A DNA stretch of 7,073 bases from NCBI GenBank assembly GCA_040255405.1, contig JBDZUX010000069.1, positions 1 to 7,073 of the forward strand. The letters run 5' to 3'. Positions 1-4,479 of this stretch are shown piece after piece. Made by a program: the position numbers and the translations under genes. Position 1 is the stretch's first letter. Each line of letters begins with the position of its first letter. This stretch comes from 66-474 sp040255405. Lineage in GTDB: Bacteria; Pseudomonadota; Gammaproteobacteria; Xanthomonadales; Rhodanobacteraceae. The notes under the pieces are model-generated. The model did no database searches, was not told the DNA's origin, and saw only the letters and a list, made by a program, of their open reading frames with translations.

Positions 1-409
1 GCCACACGATCGCCACCGGCAACGGCAGCAGCCACGGCAGCACCAGCGTGGCCACGGCCAGCAGCAGCGCGCCCAGGCCGCTCACGCTGAACCAGTTGAT
101 CGCGATCGCCGTGGCGGTCAGCACCAGCAGGCCGACCAGCTTCATGCTCCAGTGCCGCCGCGACGCCAGATTGCGGGTCAGCAGCCAGTACACCACGCCG
201 AACACCACGTAGCTGGCCGCCCACATCAGCAGGACTTCGTGGCTTTCCGCATGCAGGGCACGGGTGGCGTGGATCGCGGTGCGCTCGGCGCCGGTTTCGA
301 TCCAGTTGCGCCGGACCAGCGGCACGCCTGCGCTGGCATACGTGATCAGGCCTGCATAGCGCAGCAGGGAAATCGGGCTGAAGGACGAGCGCCGCATCGC
401 GCCGATCAT
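1..409 (-). CDS. Membrane protein N-terminus, probably DesK-type sensor histidine kinase (partial)
   Basis: This minus-strand frame is open from an ATG at 409 to the window edge, giving 136 residues without a stop; the C-terminal part lies outside. The protein is strongly hydrophobic. I see four likely membrane segments: about residues 13-32 (starting PISLLRYAGLITYA), 59-77, 89-107 and 111-136, the last rich in Leu/Pro with LPWLLPLP. Short charged loops (RRN, TRNLASRRH) separate them. A second in-frame ATG at 397 (residue 5) is an equally plausible start; neither has a good ribosome-binding site. The N-terminal pattern of LLRYAGL followed by paired helices ending in LPWLLP resembles, from memory, the sensor domain of HisKA_3/DesK-type histidine kinases of Xanthomonadales. 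The kinase domain itself is not visible, so that function is an inference. The gene is divergent from the acetyltransferase, and the intervening 137 bp would hold both promoters. Confidence 0.6.
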   Translation of the reverse strand, partial: MIGAMRRSSFSPISLLRYAGLITYASAGVPLVRRNWIETGAERTAIHATRALHAESHEVLLMWAASYVVFGVVYWLLTRNLASRRHWSMKLVGLLVLTATAIAINWFSVSGLGALLLAVATLVLPWLLPLPVAIVW

Positions 410-483
410 AGCCGAGCCGGGGCCCCGCGGCGCCGCGCCAGGACACGCTTTCGGCTGCCACCTGCGACCACGCGCGGCTGGCA

Positions 484-492
484 TGCGATAAT
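484..492 (+). promoter_or_regulatory. Possible extended -10 promoter for the GNAT-minC unit
   Basis: TGC followed by GATAAT matches an extended -10 element (TGn plus 5 of 6 bases of TATAAT). It would place a transcription start near 499, about 48 bases before the acetyltransferase ATG. The -35 region is weak (CTGCGA at 462-467, 19 bp away). Extended -10 promoters can work without a good -35. A short inverted repeat CGGAT-CTGG-ATCCG at 512-525 lies just downstream, in the predicted leader. Prediction by eye only. Confidence 0.35.
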
Positions 493-546
493 GGGCGGCC
501 ACCAGCCGTAACGGATCTGGATCCGCATCCCGGAAATCCCTGAACG

Positions 547-1161
547 ATGACGCCCACGCCCCACCTGACCCTTCGCGATGTTCGCGCGAACGACCTCGCC
601 GCCGTGATGGGTCTGAACAACACCGCGGGCGCCTCCATCCTGCCCATGGACGGCGCGCAACTCGACCGCTTTTACCGAACTGCCGACTACTTCCGCGTGG
701 CGGAGGTGGACGGCCATCTCGCCGGTTTCCTGGTCGCGCTGCGCGATTCGACCGCGCACGTCAGCTCCAACTTCCAGTGGTTTCGCCAAAACTGCGAGGA
801 ATTCGTGTACATCGACCGCGTCGTGATCGGCGACCTGCACCGCGGCCACGGCCTGGGGCGCATCTTCTACAGCGACGTCCAGAGCTTTGCCGAGGCGCGT
901 TCGCCCCACCTCGCCTGCGAGGTGTTCCTGGAGCCGCGCGACGACGTGTCGCTGCTGTTCCATGGCGTGTTCGGTTTCAGCGAAGCCGGCCAGCAGGTGA
1001 TGCCGGAATCCGGCAGGCGCGTGAGCCTGCTGCTGAAGCAACTCCACTGCTACCCATTCGTGCGCGACACGTACGCCGACGGCCTGCCCGACGTGCCGTG
1101 GCTGGCGCAGCGCACGCTGCCGACCGGCGAATCACAGTTGCGCGCGGCGAGCCAGGCATGA
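547..1161 (+). CDS. GNAT-family N-acetyltransferase
   Basis: A 204-residue protein of the GNAT fold, which transfers an acetyl group from acetyl-CoA to an amine; the substrate cannot be told from sequence. The N-terminal strand LTLRDVRANDLAAVMGLNN is the usual GNAT beta1-alpha1 opening. Motif A is at about 90-105: strand DRVVIG, then HRGHGLGR, fitting the R/Q-x-x-G-x-G/A loop that holds the acetyl-CoA pyrophosphate. Motif B follows as ACEVFLEPRDDVSLLFHGVFGF (123-144, read here in two parts: ACEVFLEPRDD and VSLLFHGVFGF), where the usual Asn before the last helix is replaced by acidic residues. The ATG has only a weak GGAAA ten bases upstream. Its stop overlaps the minC start (ATGA), so it is probably translated together with minC. 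It is not a known part of the Min system; protein or small-molecule acetylation are both possible. Confidence 0.88.
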   Translation: MTPTPHLTLRDVRANDLAAVMGLNNTAGASILPMDGAQLDRFYRTADYFRVAEVDGHLAGFLVALRDSTAHVSSNFQWFRQNCEEFVYIDRVVIGDLHRGHGLGRIFYSDVQSFAEARSPHLACEVFLEPRDDVSLLFHGVFGFSEAGQQVMPESGRRVSLLLKQLHCYPFVRDTYADGLPDVPWLAQRTLPTGESQLRAASQA

Positions 1162-1949
1162 GTGCACGGCCCGTGGCGGCATCCGCCGACGTCCTGGAAG
1201 CCGCCGACCTGCGTTTCGGCCAGGTCGGCATCGCCAACGTCCGCGTGCGCACCCCCGATCCCGAAGCGCTGCGCGCATCCCTGGAAGTGCGGGTGCGCGA
1301 AGCCCCGTCGCTGTTCGAGCGCGCGCCGGTGGTGGTGGATCTTTCCTTCCTGTCCCCGCAACCGGCCGACGCCGAAGTCGCGGCGTTGCTCGACGCGGTG
1401 CGCACCGCCGGCATGCTGCCAGTGGGCCTGGCCTACGGCGACAGCGCCACCGACGACTTGTCGCGGCGCCTCGGACTGCCGTTGATCGCGAAATTCCGCG
1501 CCGCGTACGAACGGCCGGAACCCCGCAATGCTCCGGCCAGCGACAAGGCGGACGCGCCTGCCTCGCCCGAACCCTCGGTCCAGGCCGCTTCATCCAGCGC
1601 GGCACCGACCGTCGCGTTGCAGCACCGGCAACCGGTGCGGACCGGCCAGCAGGTATACGCGCAAGGCTCCGATCTCGTGGTCACCGGCACCGTCGCCAAC
1701 GGTGCGGAAGTGCTGGCCGACGGCAATATCCACATCTACGGCGTCCTGCGCGGCCGCGCTTTCGCGGGCGCGCTGGGCGACACCGGCACGCGCATCTTCT
1801 GTTCGGAGTTCCGCGCCGAGATCGTGTCGATCGCCGGCCACTACCGCGTGTTCGAAGAATTGCCGAAGGAATTCGCCGGCCGCGCCGTGCAGATCTGGCT
1901 CGCACACGAGGATTCGAAACCGGGCAAACTGCAGATCGCGGCGTTGTGA
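1158..1949 (+). CDS. minC: Septum site-determining protein MinC
   Basis: MinC inhibits FtsZ polymerisation away from mid-cell and is brought to the membrane by MinD-ATP. The product is 263 residues. Residues 14-115 form the N-terminal FtsZ-inhibiting domain (ADLRFGQVGIANVRVR; PVVVDLSFL at 57-65). Residues 116-155 are a variable Ala/Pro/Ser linker. Residues 158-263 form the C-terminal beta-helix dimerisation and MinD-binding domain, with GVLRGRAFAGALGD (195-208), IFCSEFRAEIVSIAGHY (213-229) and a final VQIWL strand. The conserved RSGQ turn that contacts MinD appears here as RTGQ (161-164). The frame stays open upstream to 777, but that part is shadowed by the acetyltransferase. I chose the ATG at 1158 because MinC homology begins right after it and it overlaps the preceding stop by 4 bp. 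No clear Shine-Dalgarno is present, consistent with translational coupling. Confidence 0.95.
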   Translation: MSARPVAASADVLEAADLRFGQVGIANVRVRTPDPEALRASLEVRVREAPSLFERAPVVVDLSFLSPQPADAEVAALLDAVRTAGMLPVGLAYGDSATDDLSRRLGLPLIAKFRAAYERPEPRNAPASDKADAPASPEPSVQAASSSAAPTVALQHRQPVRTGQQVYAQGSDLVVTGTVANGAEVLADGNIHIYGVLRGRAFAGALGDTGTRIFCSEFRAEIVSIAGHYRVFEELPKEFAGRAVQIWLAHEDSKPGKLQIAAL

Positions 1950-1979
1950 CATCGCGCATTCATCCTTGACCCGAATAAT

Positions 1980-1993
1980 GGCGCCTTTGCGCC
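1980..1993 (+). promoter_or_regulatory. Small perfect hairpin in the minC-minD gap
   Basis: GGCGC-CTTT-GCGCC, a 5-bp GC-only stem with a 4-base loop, sits in the 81-bp gap between minC and minD. AATAAT (1974-1979), a good -10-like hexamer, lies immediately 5' of it, but the -35 options are poor (TTGACC at 1966-1971 is too close). There is no T run after the stem, so it is not an intrinsic terminator. It may be a leader hairpin, an operator or an mRNA processing site. Confidence 0.3.
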
Positions 1994-2020
1994 ACCCTCC
2001 ACTGCAACCCGAAGATCATC

Positions 2021-2033
2021 GGAGAATCCCTTG
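2021..2033 (+). promoter_or_regulatory. Shine-Dalgarno supporting a TTG start for minD
   Basis: GGAG (2021-2024) is followed by a 6-base spacer and TTG at 2031. No ATG or GTG is available at the position where MinD homology begins (TETIVITSGKGGVGK follows directly), so the TTG start is well supported. Confidence 0.8.
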
Positions 2034-2843
2034 ACCGAAACCATCGTCATCACGTCCGGCAAGGGCGGCGTCGGCAAGACCACCACGTCCGCCTCGCTCG
2101 CATCCGGACTCGCCCAGCGCGGCCACAAGACCGCCGTCATCGATTTCGACGTCGGCCTGCGCAACCTCGATCTCATCATGGGTTGCGAACGGCGCGTGGT
2201 GTACGACTTCGTCAACGTGATCCAGAACGAGGCCACGCTGAAGCAGGCGCTGATCCGCGACAAGCGCCATGAAAACCTGTACGTGCTGGCGGCCTCGCAG
2301 ACCCGCGACAAGGACGCGCTGACCCAGGAAGGCGTCGGCCGCGTGCTGGAAGAACTGAAGCAGGATGGCTTCGAGTACATCGTGTGTGATTCGCCGGCCG
2401 GCATCGAAAAAGGCGCGCATCTCGCGATGTACTTCGCCGACCGCGCGGTGGTGGTGGTGAACCCGGAGGTCTCGAGCGTGCGCGACTCCGACCGCATCCT
2501 CGGTCTGTTGTCGTCAAAAACGCGCCGCGCCGAACAGGGCGAAGGACCCGGTCTCCAGCACCTGTTGCTGACGCGCTACAACCCGGTGCGGGTCGAAGCC
2601 GGCGAAATGATGAGCGTCGGCGACGTCGAGGAAATCCTCGGGATTCCCGTGCTCGGCGTGATTCCCGAATCCGAACAGGTGCTGGCCGCCTCCAATTCCG
2701 GCGTGCCGGTGATCCATGACGCCGGTTCGATCGCGGGCCAGGCCTACGCCGATGCGGTTGCCCGTCTCGTCGGCGAAGACGTGGCGATGCGATTCCTTGA
2801 CGCGCCGAAGAAGGGCTTCTTCAAGCGCATGTTCGGAACCTGA
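2031..2843 (+). CDS. minD: Septum site-determining protein MinD (ParA/MinD ATPase)
   Basis: MinD is the membrane-binding ATPase of the Min system: as an ATP dimer it recruits MinC, and MinE triggers hydrolysis and release, giving pole-to-pole oscillation. The product is 270 residues, the same length as E. coli MinD as I recall it, and very similar along its length. The deviant Walker A is at 10-18 (GKGGVGKTT), with signature lysine K11 and P-loop K16. The switch region VIDFDVGLRNLDLIMG spans 36-51 with D38 and D40; Walker B is YIVCDSPAG (116-124). NPEVSSVRDSDRI (144-156) and LLLTRYNP (178-185) are family hallmarks. The C-terminal KKGFFKRMFGT (260-270) is the amphipathic membrane-targeting helix. 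The start is TTG with GGAG six bases upstream. minE follows after 11 bp, its ribosome-binding site overlapping the minD stop. Confidence 0.98.
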   Translation: MTETIVITSGKGGVGKTTTSASLASGLAQRGHKTAVIDFDVGLRNLDLIMGCERRVVYDFVNVIQNEATLKQALIRDKRHENLYVLAASQTRDKDALTQEGVGRVLEELKQDGFEYIVCDSPAGIEKGAHLAMYFADRAVVVVNPEVSSVRDSDRILGLLSSKTRRAEQGEGPGLQHLLLTRYNPVRVEAGEMMSVGDVEEILGIPVLGVIPESEQVLAASNSGVPVIHDAGSIAGQAYADAVARLVGEDVAMRFLDAPKKGFFKRMFGT

Positions 2844-2857
2844 GGAGTGATGCGATG
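2842..2857 (+). promoter_or_regulatory. Shine-Dalgarno of minE
   Basis: GAGGAG (2842-2847) overlaps the minD stop codon TGA (2841-2843) and sits 7 bases before the minE ATG at 2855. A nearer ATG at 2850 is out of frame with MinE. The arrangement suggests coupled MinD and MinE synthesis. Confidence 0.8.
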
Positions 2858-3130
2858 AGCCTGCTTGATTTTCTGCGGCCACGCCCGAAGAACACCGCCA
2901 ACATCGCGCGCGAACGCCTGCGCATCATCGTGGCGCAGGAGCGCGCCACGCGCGGCGGCCCGGACTACCTGCCGCTGCTGCGCAACGAATTGCTGGAAGT
3001 GATCCGCAAGTACGTGCACGTCGGCGCCGACGCGGTGCAGATCAACGTGGAGCGCAGCAGCGAAGGCGAAGTGCTGGAGTTGTCGGTCGCGTTGCCGGAA
3101 GCCGGGGCGGCGACCGGCACCAGCGGCTGA
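2855..3130 (+). CDS. minE: Cell division topological specificity factor MinE
   Basis: MinE binds membrane-bound MinD, stimulates its ATPase and displaces MinC, confining division to mid-cell. The product is 91 residues; E. coli MinE has 88. The N-terminal MSLLDFL is the membrane-targeting amphipathic segment. NTANIARERLRIIVAQER (13-30) is the anti-MinCD helix that contacts MinD. DYLPLLRNELLEVIRKYV (37-54) is the dimerisation helix, followed by strands VQINVERS and VLELSVALPEA of the topological specificity domain. The last eight residues (Gly/Ala/Thr/Ser) are a short variable tail. It is the last gene of the GNAT-minCDE run; the repeat at 3158-3281 follows, and there is no classical terminator with a T run. 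Confidence 0.97.
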   Translation: MSLLDFLRPRPKNTANIARERLRIIVAQERATRGGPDYLPLLRNELLEVIRKYVHVGADAVQINVERSSEGEVLELSVALPEAGAATGTSG

Positions 3131-3157
3131 GAATCGGAACTCGGGACAATCTTCGGC

Positions 3158-3281
3158 CGTCATTCCCGCGAAAGCAGGAATCCATTTTGTTGTGACGATA
3201 CGTTGTCGGATTGCCCAGAGTCGCGACCAGGTCAAGTCGCTGGGTTCCGGGTTCCGCGCCGAGCGCGGCCCCGGAATGACG
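3158..3281. repeat. REP/BIME-like intergenic repeat with two different arms
   Basis: The 124-bp element is bounded by perfect 9-bp inverted ends: CGTCATTCC at 3158-3166 and GGAATGACG at 3273-3281. The left arm folds into a hairpin with a GAAA tetraloop (TTCCCGC-GAAA-GCAGGAA, 3163-3180, one C-A mismatch). The right arm folds through CCGCG-CCGAG-CGCGG (3254-3268). The unique centre (about 3187-3240) is AT-richer. Read on the minus strand, the arms encode the peptides PGPRSARNPEP and WIPAFAGMT, which I recall as frequent spurious peptides from dispersed repeats in proteobacterial genomes. It lies between minE and the next gene and may serve as the transcript 3' end or an mRNA-stability element. 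Its right end lies against the alternative start of the downstream gene. Confidence 0.75.
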
Positions 3282-3307
3282 ACATGAAAGTTCGACGCGA
3301 ATACAGC

Positions 3308-3817
3308 ATGACGAGTCCGCAATCCCGCTCGGTCCTCAAAATCGCCGACATCGGCTTCGAGGCGGCGACCGACCTGCTCGCGCGCCACGGGCTCGAACTG
3401 GTGCGCGTCGACGACGACGTGCCGATTCCTGGCAGCTACTGGGGCGAACCCGAAGCGGGCGTGATCGCGTCGAAGGTGTACGCGCGCACCGACACCCCGC
3501 TGCATTCGCTGCTGCACGAGGCTTGCCATTTGCTGACGGCCGATCCGTTGCGGCGCGCGTCCATCCACACCGACGCCAGCGACTCGCTCGAAGAGGAAGA
3601 CGCGACCTGCTACCTGCAGATCGTGCTGGCCGACGCCCTGCCAGGCTTCGGCCGCGAGCGCGCGCTGGCCGACATGGATGAATGGGGCTATTCGTTCCGG
3701 CTCGGCTCCGCACGCGCATGGTTCGAACGCGACGCCGAAGATGCGCGCGCCTTCCTGGAAGCACGCGGATTGTTGCCACCTGGCCAAAACCCGCCTTCGA
3801 CCGCAAACGCCGTTTGA
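3308..3817 (+). CDS. Conserved hypothetical protein with HExxH motif (putative zinc-peptidase-like)
   Basis: I do not recognise a named family for this 169-residue soluble protein. The notable feature is LLHEACHLL, with H70-E71-A72-C73-H74 matching the HExxH zinc-binding helix of metallopeptidases. About 20 residues later comes an acidic helix (EEED 95-98, then ATCYLQIVLADALPG), where a third zinc ligand could sit. That layout recalls compact gluzincins such as the ImmA/IrrE type, but no such membership can be shown here. Other visible blocks are IADIGFEAATDLLARHGLELV (11-32, in the N-terminal helical part), IPGSYWGEPEAG (40-51) and DEWGYSFRLGSARAWFERD (124-142). There is no signal peptide or membrane segment. 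I chose the ATG at 3308; an in-frame ATG at 3284 has a better-spaced GGAA, but that GGAA belongs to the repeat. The TTG at 3203 would encode repeat DNA. No dedicated promoter is obvious. Confidence 0.8.
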   Translation: MTSPQSRSVLKIADIGFEAATDLLARHGLELVRVDDDVPIPGSYWGEPEAGVIASKVYARTDTPLHSLLHEACHLLTADPLRRASIHTDASDSLEEEDATCYLQIVLADALPGFGRERALADMDEWGYSFRLGSARAWFERDAEDARAFLEARGLLPPGQNPPSTANAV

Positions 3818-3838
3818 CACGGATCGAATCCGATTACA

Positions 3839-3858
3839 GCGGATAGAGCTCTACCCGC
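3839..3858. repeat. 20-bp inverted repeat between the HExxH gene and the fluoride operon
   Basis: The 20 bases form two halves that pair with a single A-C mismatch around a central AGCT; the core TAGAGCTCTA (3844-3853) is a perfect palindrome. A smaller inverted repeat CGGAT-CGA-ATCCG (3820-3832) precedes it, and TCCGC recurs at 3864 and 3874. There is no T run after it, so it is at best a weak terminator for the upstream gene; it could also be an operator or part of a dispersed repeat. It ends 40 bp before the -35 element of the fluoride operon promoter. Confidence 0.45.
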
Positions 3859-3898
3859 GTTGATCCGCCTCTGTCCGCGTCCAAAAAAAACGCTTTGT

Positions 3899-3929
3899 TT
3901 GACAAGCGACGCCGACGCCCCGCTATCAT
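3899..3929 (+). promoter_or_regulatory. Sigma70-type promoter of the fluoride-riboswitch operon
   Basis: A perfect -35 hexamer TTGACA (3899-3904) is followed after 19 bp by TATCAT (3924-3929), five of six matches to TATAAT. The spacing is slightly longer than the ideal 17 bp. An eight-A tract (3883-3890) just upstream could act as an UP element. The predicted start, near 3936, lies about ten bases before the riboswitch P1/P2 stem, as expected for a riboswitch leader. Confidence 0.75.
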
Positions 3930-3941
3930 CGCTGCCGCAAT

Positions 3942-4000
3942 GCACGGGAGATGGCATGCCTCCCCGAACCGCCGGACCGTCCGGCTGATGATGCCTACGC
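3942..4000 (+). promoter_or_regulatory. Fluoride riboswitch (crcB RNA motif) aptamer
   Basis: The RNA binds fluoride through Mg2+ ions and switches on genes for fluoride resistance. The consensus pieces appear in order. Stem GGGAG/CTCCC (3946-3950 with 3960-3964) encloses ATGGCATGC, matching the GG-GAUGG opening. CCGAACC (3964-3970) leads into a perfect 6-bp stem GCCGGA/TCCGGC (3971-3976 with 3980-3985). Then comes the conserved 3' strand CTGATGATGCCTAC (3985-3998), matching CUGAUGRYNCCUAC. It lies 87 bp before crcB, the gene class from which the motif was named, and directly behind a good promoter. The combination makes the call very safe. Confidence 0.95.
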
Positions 4001-4022
4001 CACCGGGATTCCGGCGCGTAGG
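3994..4022 (+). promoter_or_regulatory. Expression-platform hairpin that captures the aptamer 3' strand
   Basis: CCTACGC (3994-4000) pairs perfectly with GCGTAGG (4016-4022). An inner 4-bp stem CCGG/CCGG (4003-4006 with 4011-4014) closes a GATT loop. The 5' strand of this hairpin is the aptamer's own conserved CCUAC, so hairpin and folded aptamer exclude each other at their boundary. No T run follows, so it is not an intrinsic terminator by itself. The pairing is seen directly; the switching role is inferred. Confidence 0.6.
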
Positions 4023-4054
4023 TGTTGCGTCCTGAAGCGCAGCGCGCGCGGTTC

Positions 4055-4078
4055 CCGACCACCTTGCAAAGGAGTCGG
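4055..4078 (+). promoter_or_regulatory. Hairpin sequestering the crcB Shine-Dalgarno
   Basis: CCGAC (4055-4059) pairs with GTCGG (4074-4078), and CCTT (4062-4065) with AAGG (4069-4072), around a GCA loop and a small CA/A internal loop. The right half contains AAAGGAG (4068-4074), the only good Shine-Dalgarno for crcB, 12 bases before its ATG. When folded, this stem would hide the ribosome-binding site, which points to translational rather than terminator-based control of the operon. Confidence 0.6.
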
Positions 4079-4086
4079 ACGTCGAC

Positions 4087-4479
4087 ATGCTGATCCAGGC
4101 CTTGCTCGCCACCGGTTGCGGTGCCTTCCTTGGCGCCTGCCTGCGCTATCTCTTCGGCGTCTGGTTCAACCCCGTCTTTCCGACCGTGCCGCTGGGCACG
4201 CTGGCCGCGAATTTGCTGGGCGGCCTGTTGATGGGCGTGATCCTCGGCGCATTCGCGCAGTTCCAGTCGCTGTCGCCGGAAACGCGCGTGTTCATCACGA
4301 CCGGTTTCCTCGGCGGACTCACCACCTTCTCGACCTTTTCCGGCGAAACGGTCACCTTGCTGCTGCGCGGCCAGTACGGCTGGACGTTCGCGATCATCGG
4401 CGTACACGTGATCGGCACACTCGGGATGACACTCTTGGGCTTTGCGCTGATGCAGGGCTTGTTGAGGCACTTCGCATGA
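4087..4479 (+). CDS. crcB: Fluoride ion channel CrcB/FluC
   Basis: FluC is a small dual-topology inner-membrane protein that works as an antiparallel dimer and lets fluoride leave the cytoplasm. The 130-residue product has the usual size and four membrane segments (about 2-24, 36-58, 69-92, 99-127). Family signatures are GAFLGACLRY (12-21), GTLAANLLGG (37-46) with pore Asn N42, and TGFLGGLTTFSTFSGE (72-87). The last holds the two channel-lining phenylalanines (F81, F84) and the Thr-Ser stretch near the helix break. It is the first gene after a fluoride riboswitch. The Shine-Dalgarno AAAGGAG is 12 bases from the ATG, a long spacing, and lies inside a hairpin. The stop overlaps the start of the DUF190 gene (ATGA). 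Confidence 0.97.
   Translation: MLIQALLATGCGAFLGACLRYLFGVWFNPVFPTVPLGTLAANLLGGLLMGVILGAFAQFQSLSPETRVFITTGFLGGLTTFSTFSGETVTLLLRGQYGWTFAIIGVHVIGTLGMTLLGFALMQGLLRHFA

Noticed and set aside
152..511. Plus-strand open frame of 119 codons at the left edge
   Set aside because: It is antisense to the membrane-protein frame, which has regular hydrophobic helices; the plus-strand product is low-complexity and His/Arg-rich.
777..1157. Upstream extension of the minC frame
   Set aside because: The extension is out of frame with the acetyltransferase that occupies this DNA and is Arg/Pro-rich with no MinC similarity; MinC homology starts after the ATG at 1158.
1966..1979. TTGACC and AATAAT in the minC-minD gap as one promoter
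   Set aside because: The two hexamers are separated by only 2 bp, so they cannot serve as the -35 and -10 of the same promoter.
3158..3281. Repeat arms considered as a CRISPR or an IS remnant
   Set aside because: There is no regular array of direct repeats with spacers and no transposase fragment; the short hairpin arms fit a REP/BIME-like element better.
2744..3820. Minus-strand open frame of 358 codons across minE, the repeat and the HExxH gene
   Set aside because: It is antisense to minE and the HExxH gene, and its central part is the repeat-encoded PGPRSAR/PAFAGMT peptide. Composition is Arg/Ala/Gln-rich with no domain.
3994..4022. Hairpin considered as an intrinsic (Rho-independent) terminator
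   Set aside because: The bases after the stem (TGTTGCGTCC) contain no T run, so a terminator-type riboswitch platform is not supported.
3951..4475. Upstream extension of the DUF190 frame across the riboswitch and crcB
   Set aside because: This DNA is riboswitch leader and crcB in another frame; DUF190 similarity starts only after the ATG at 4476.
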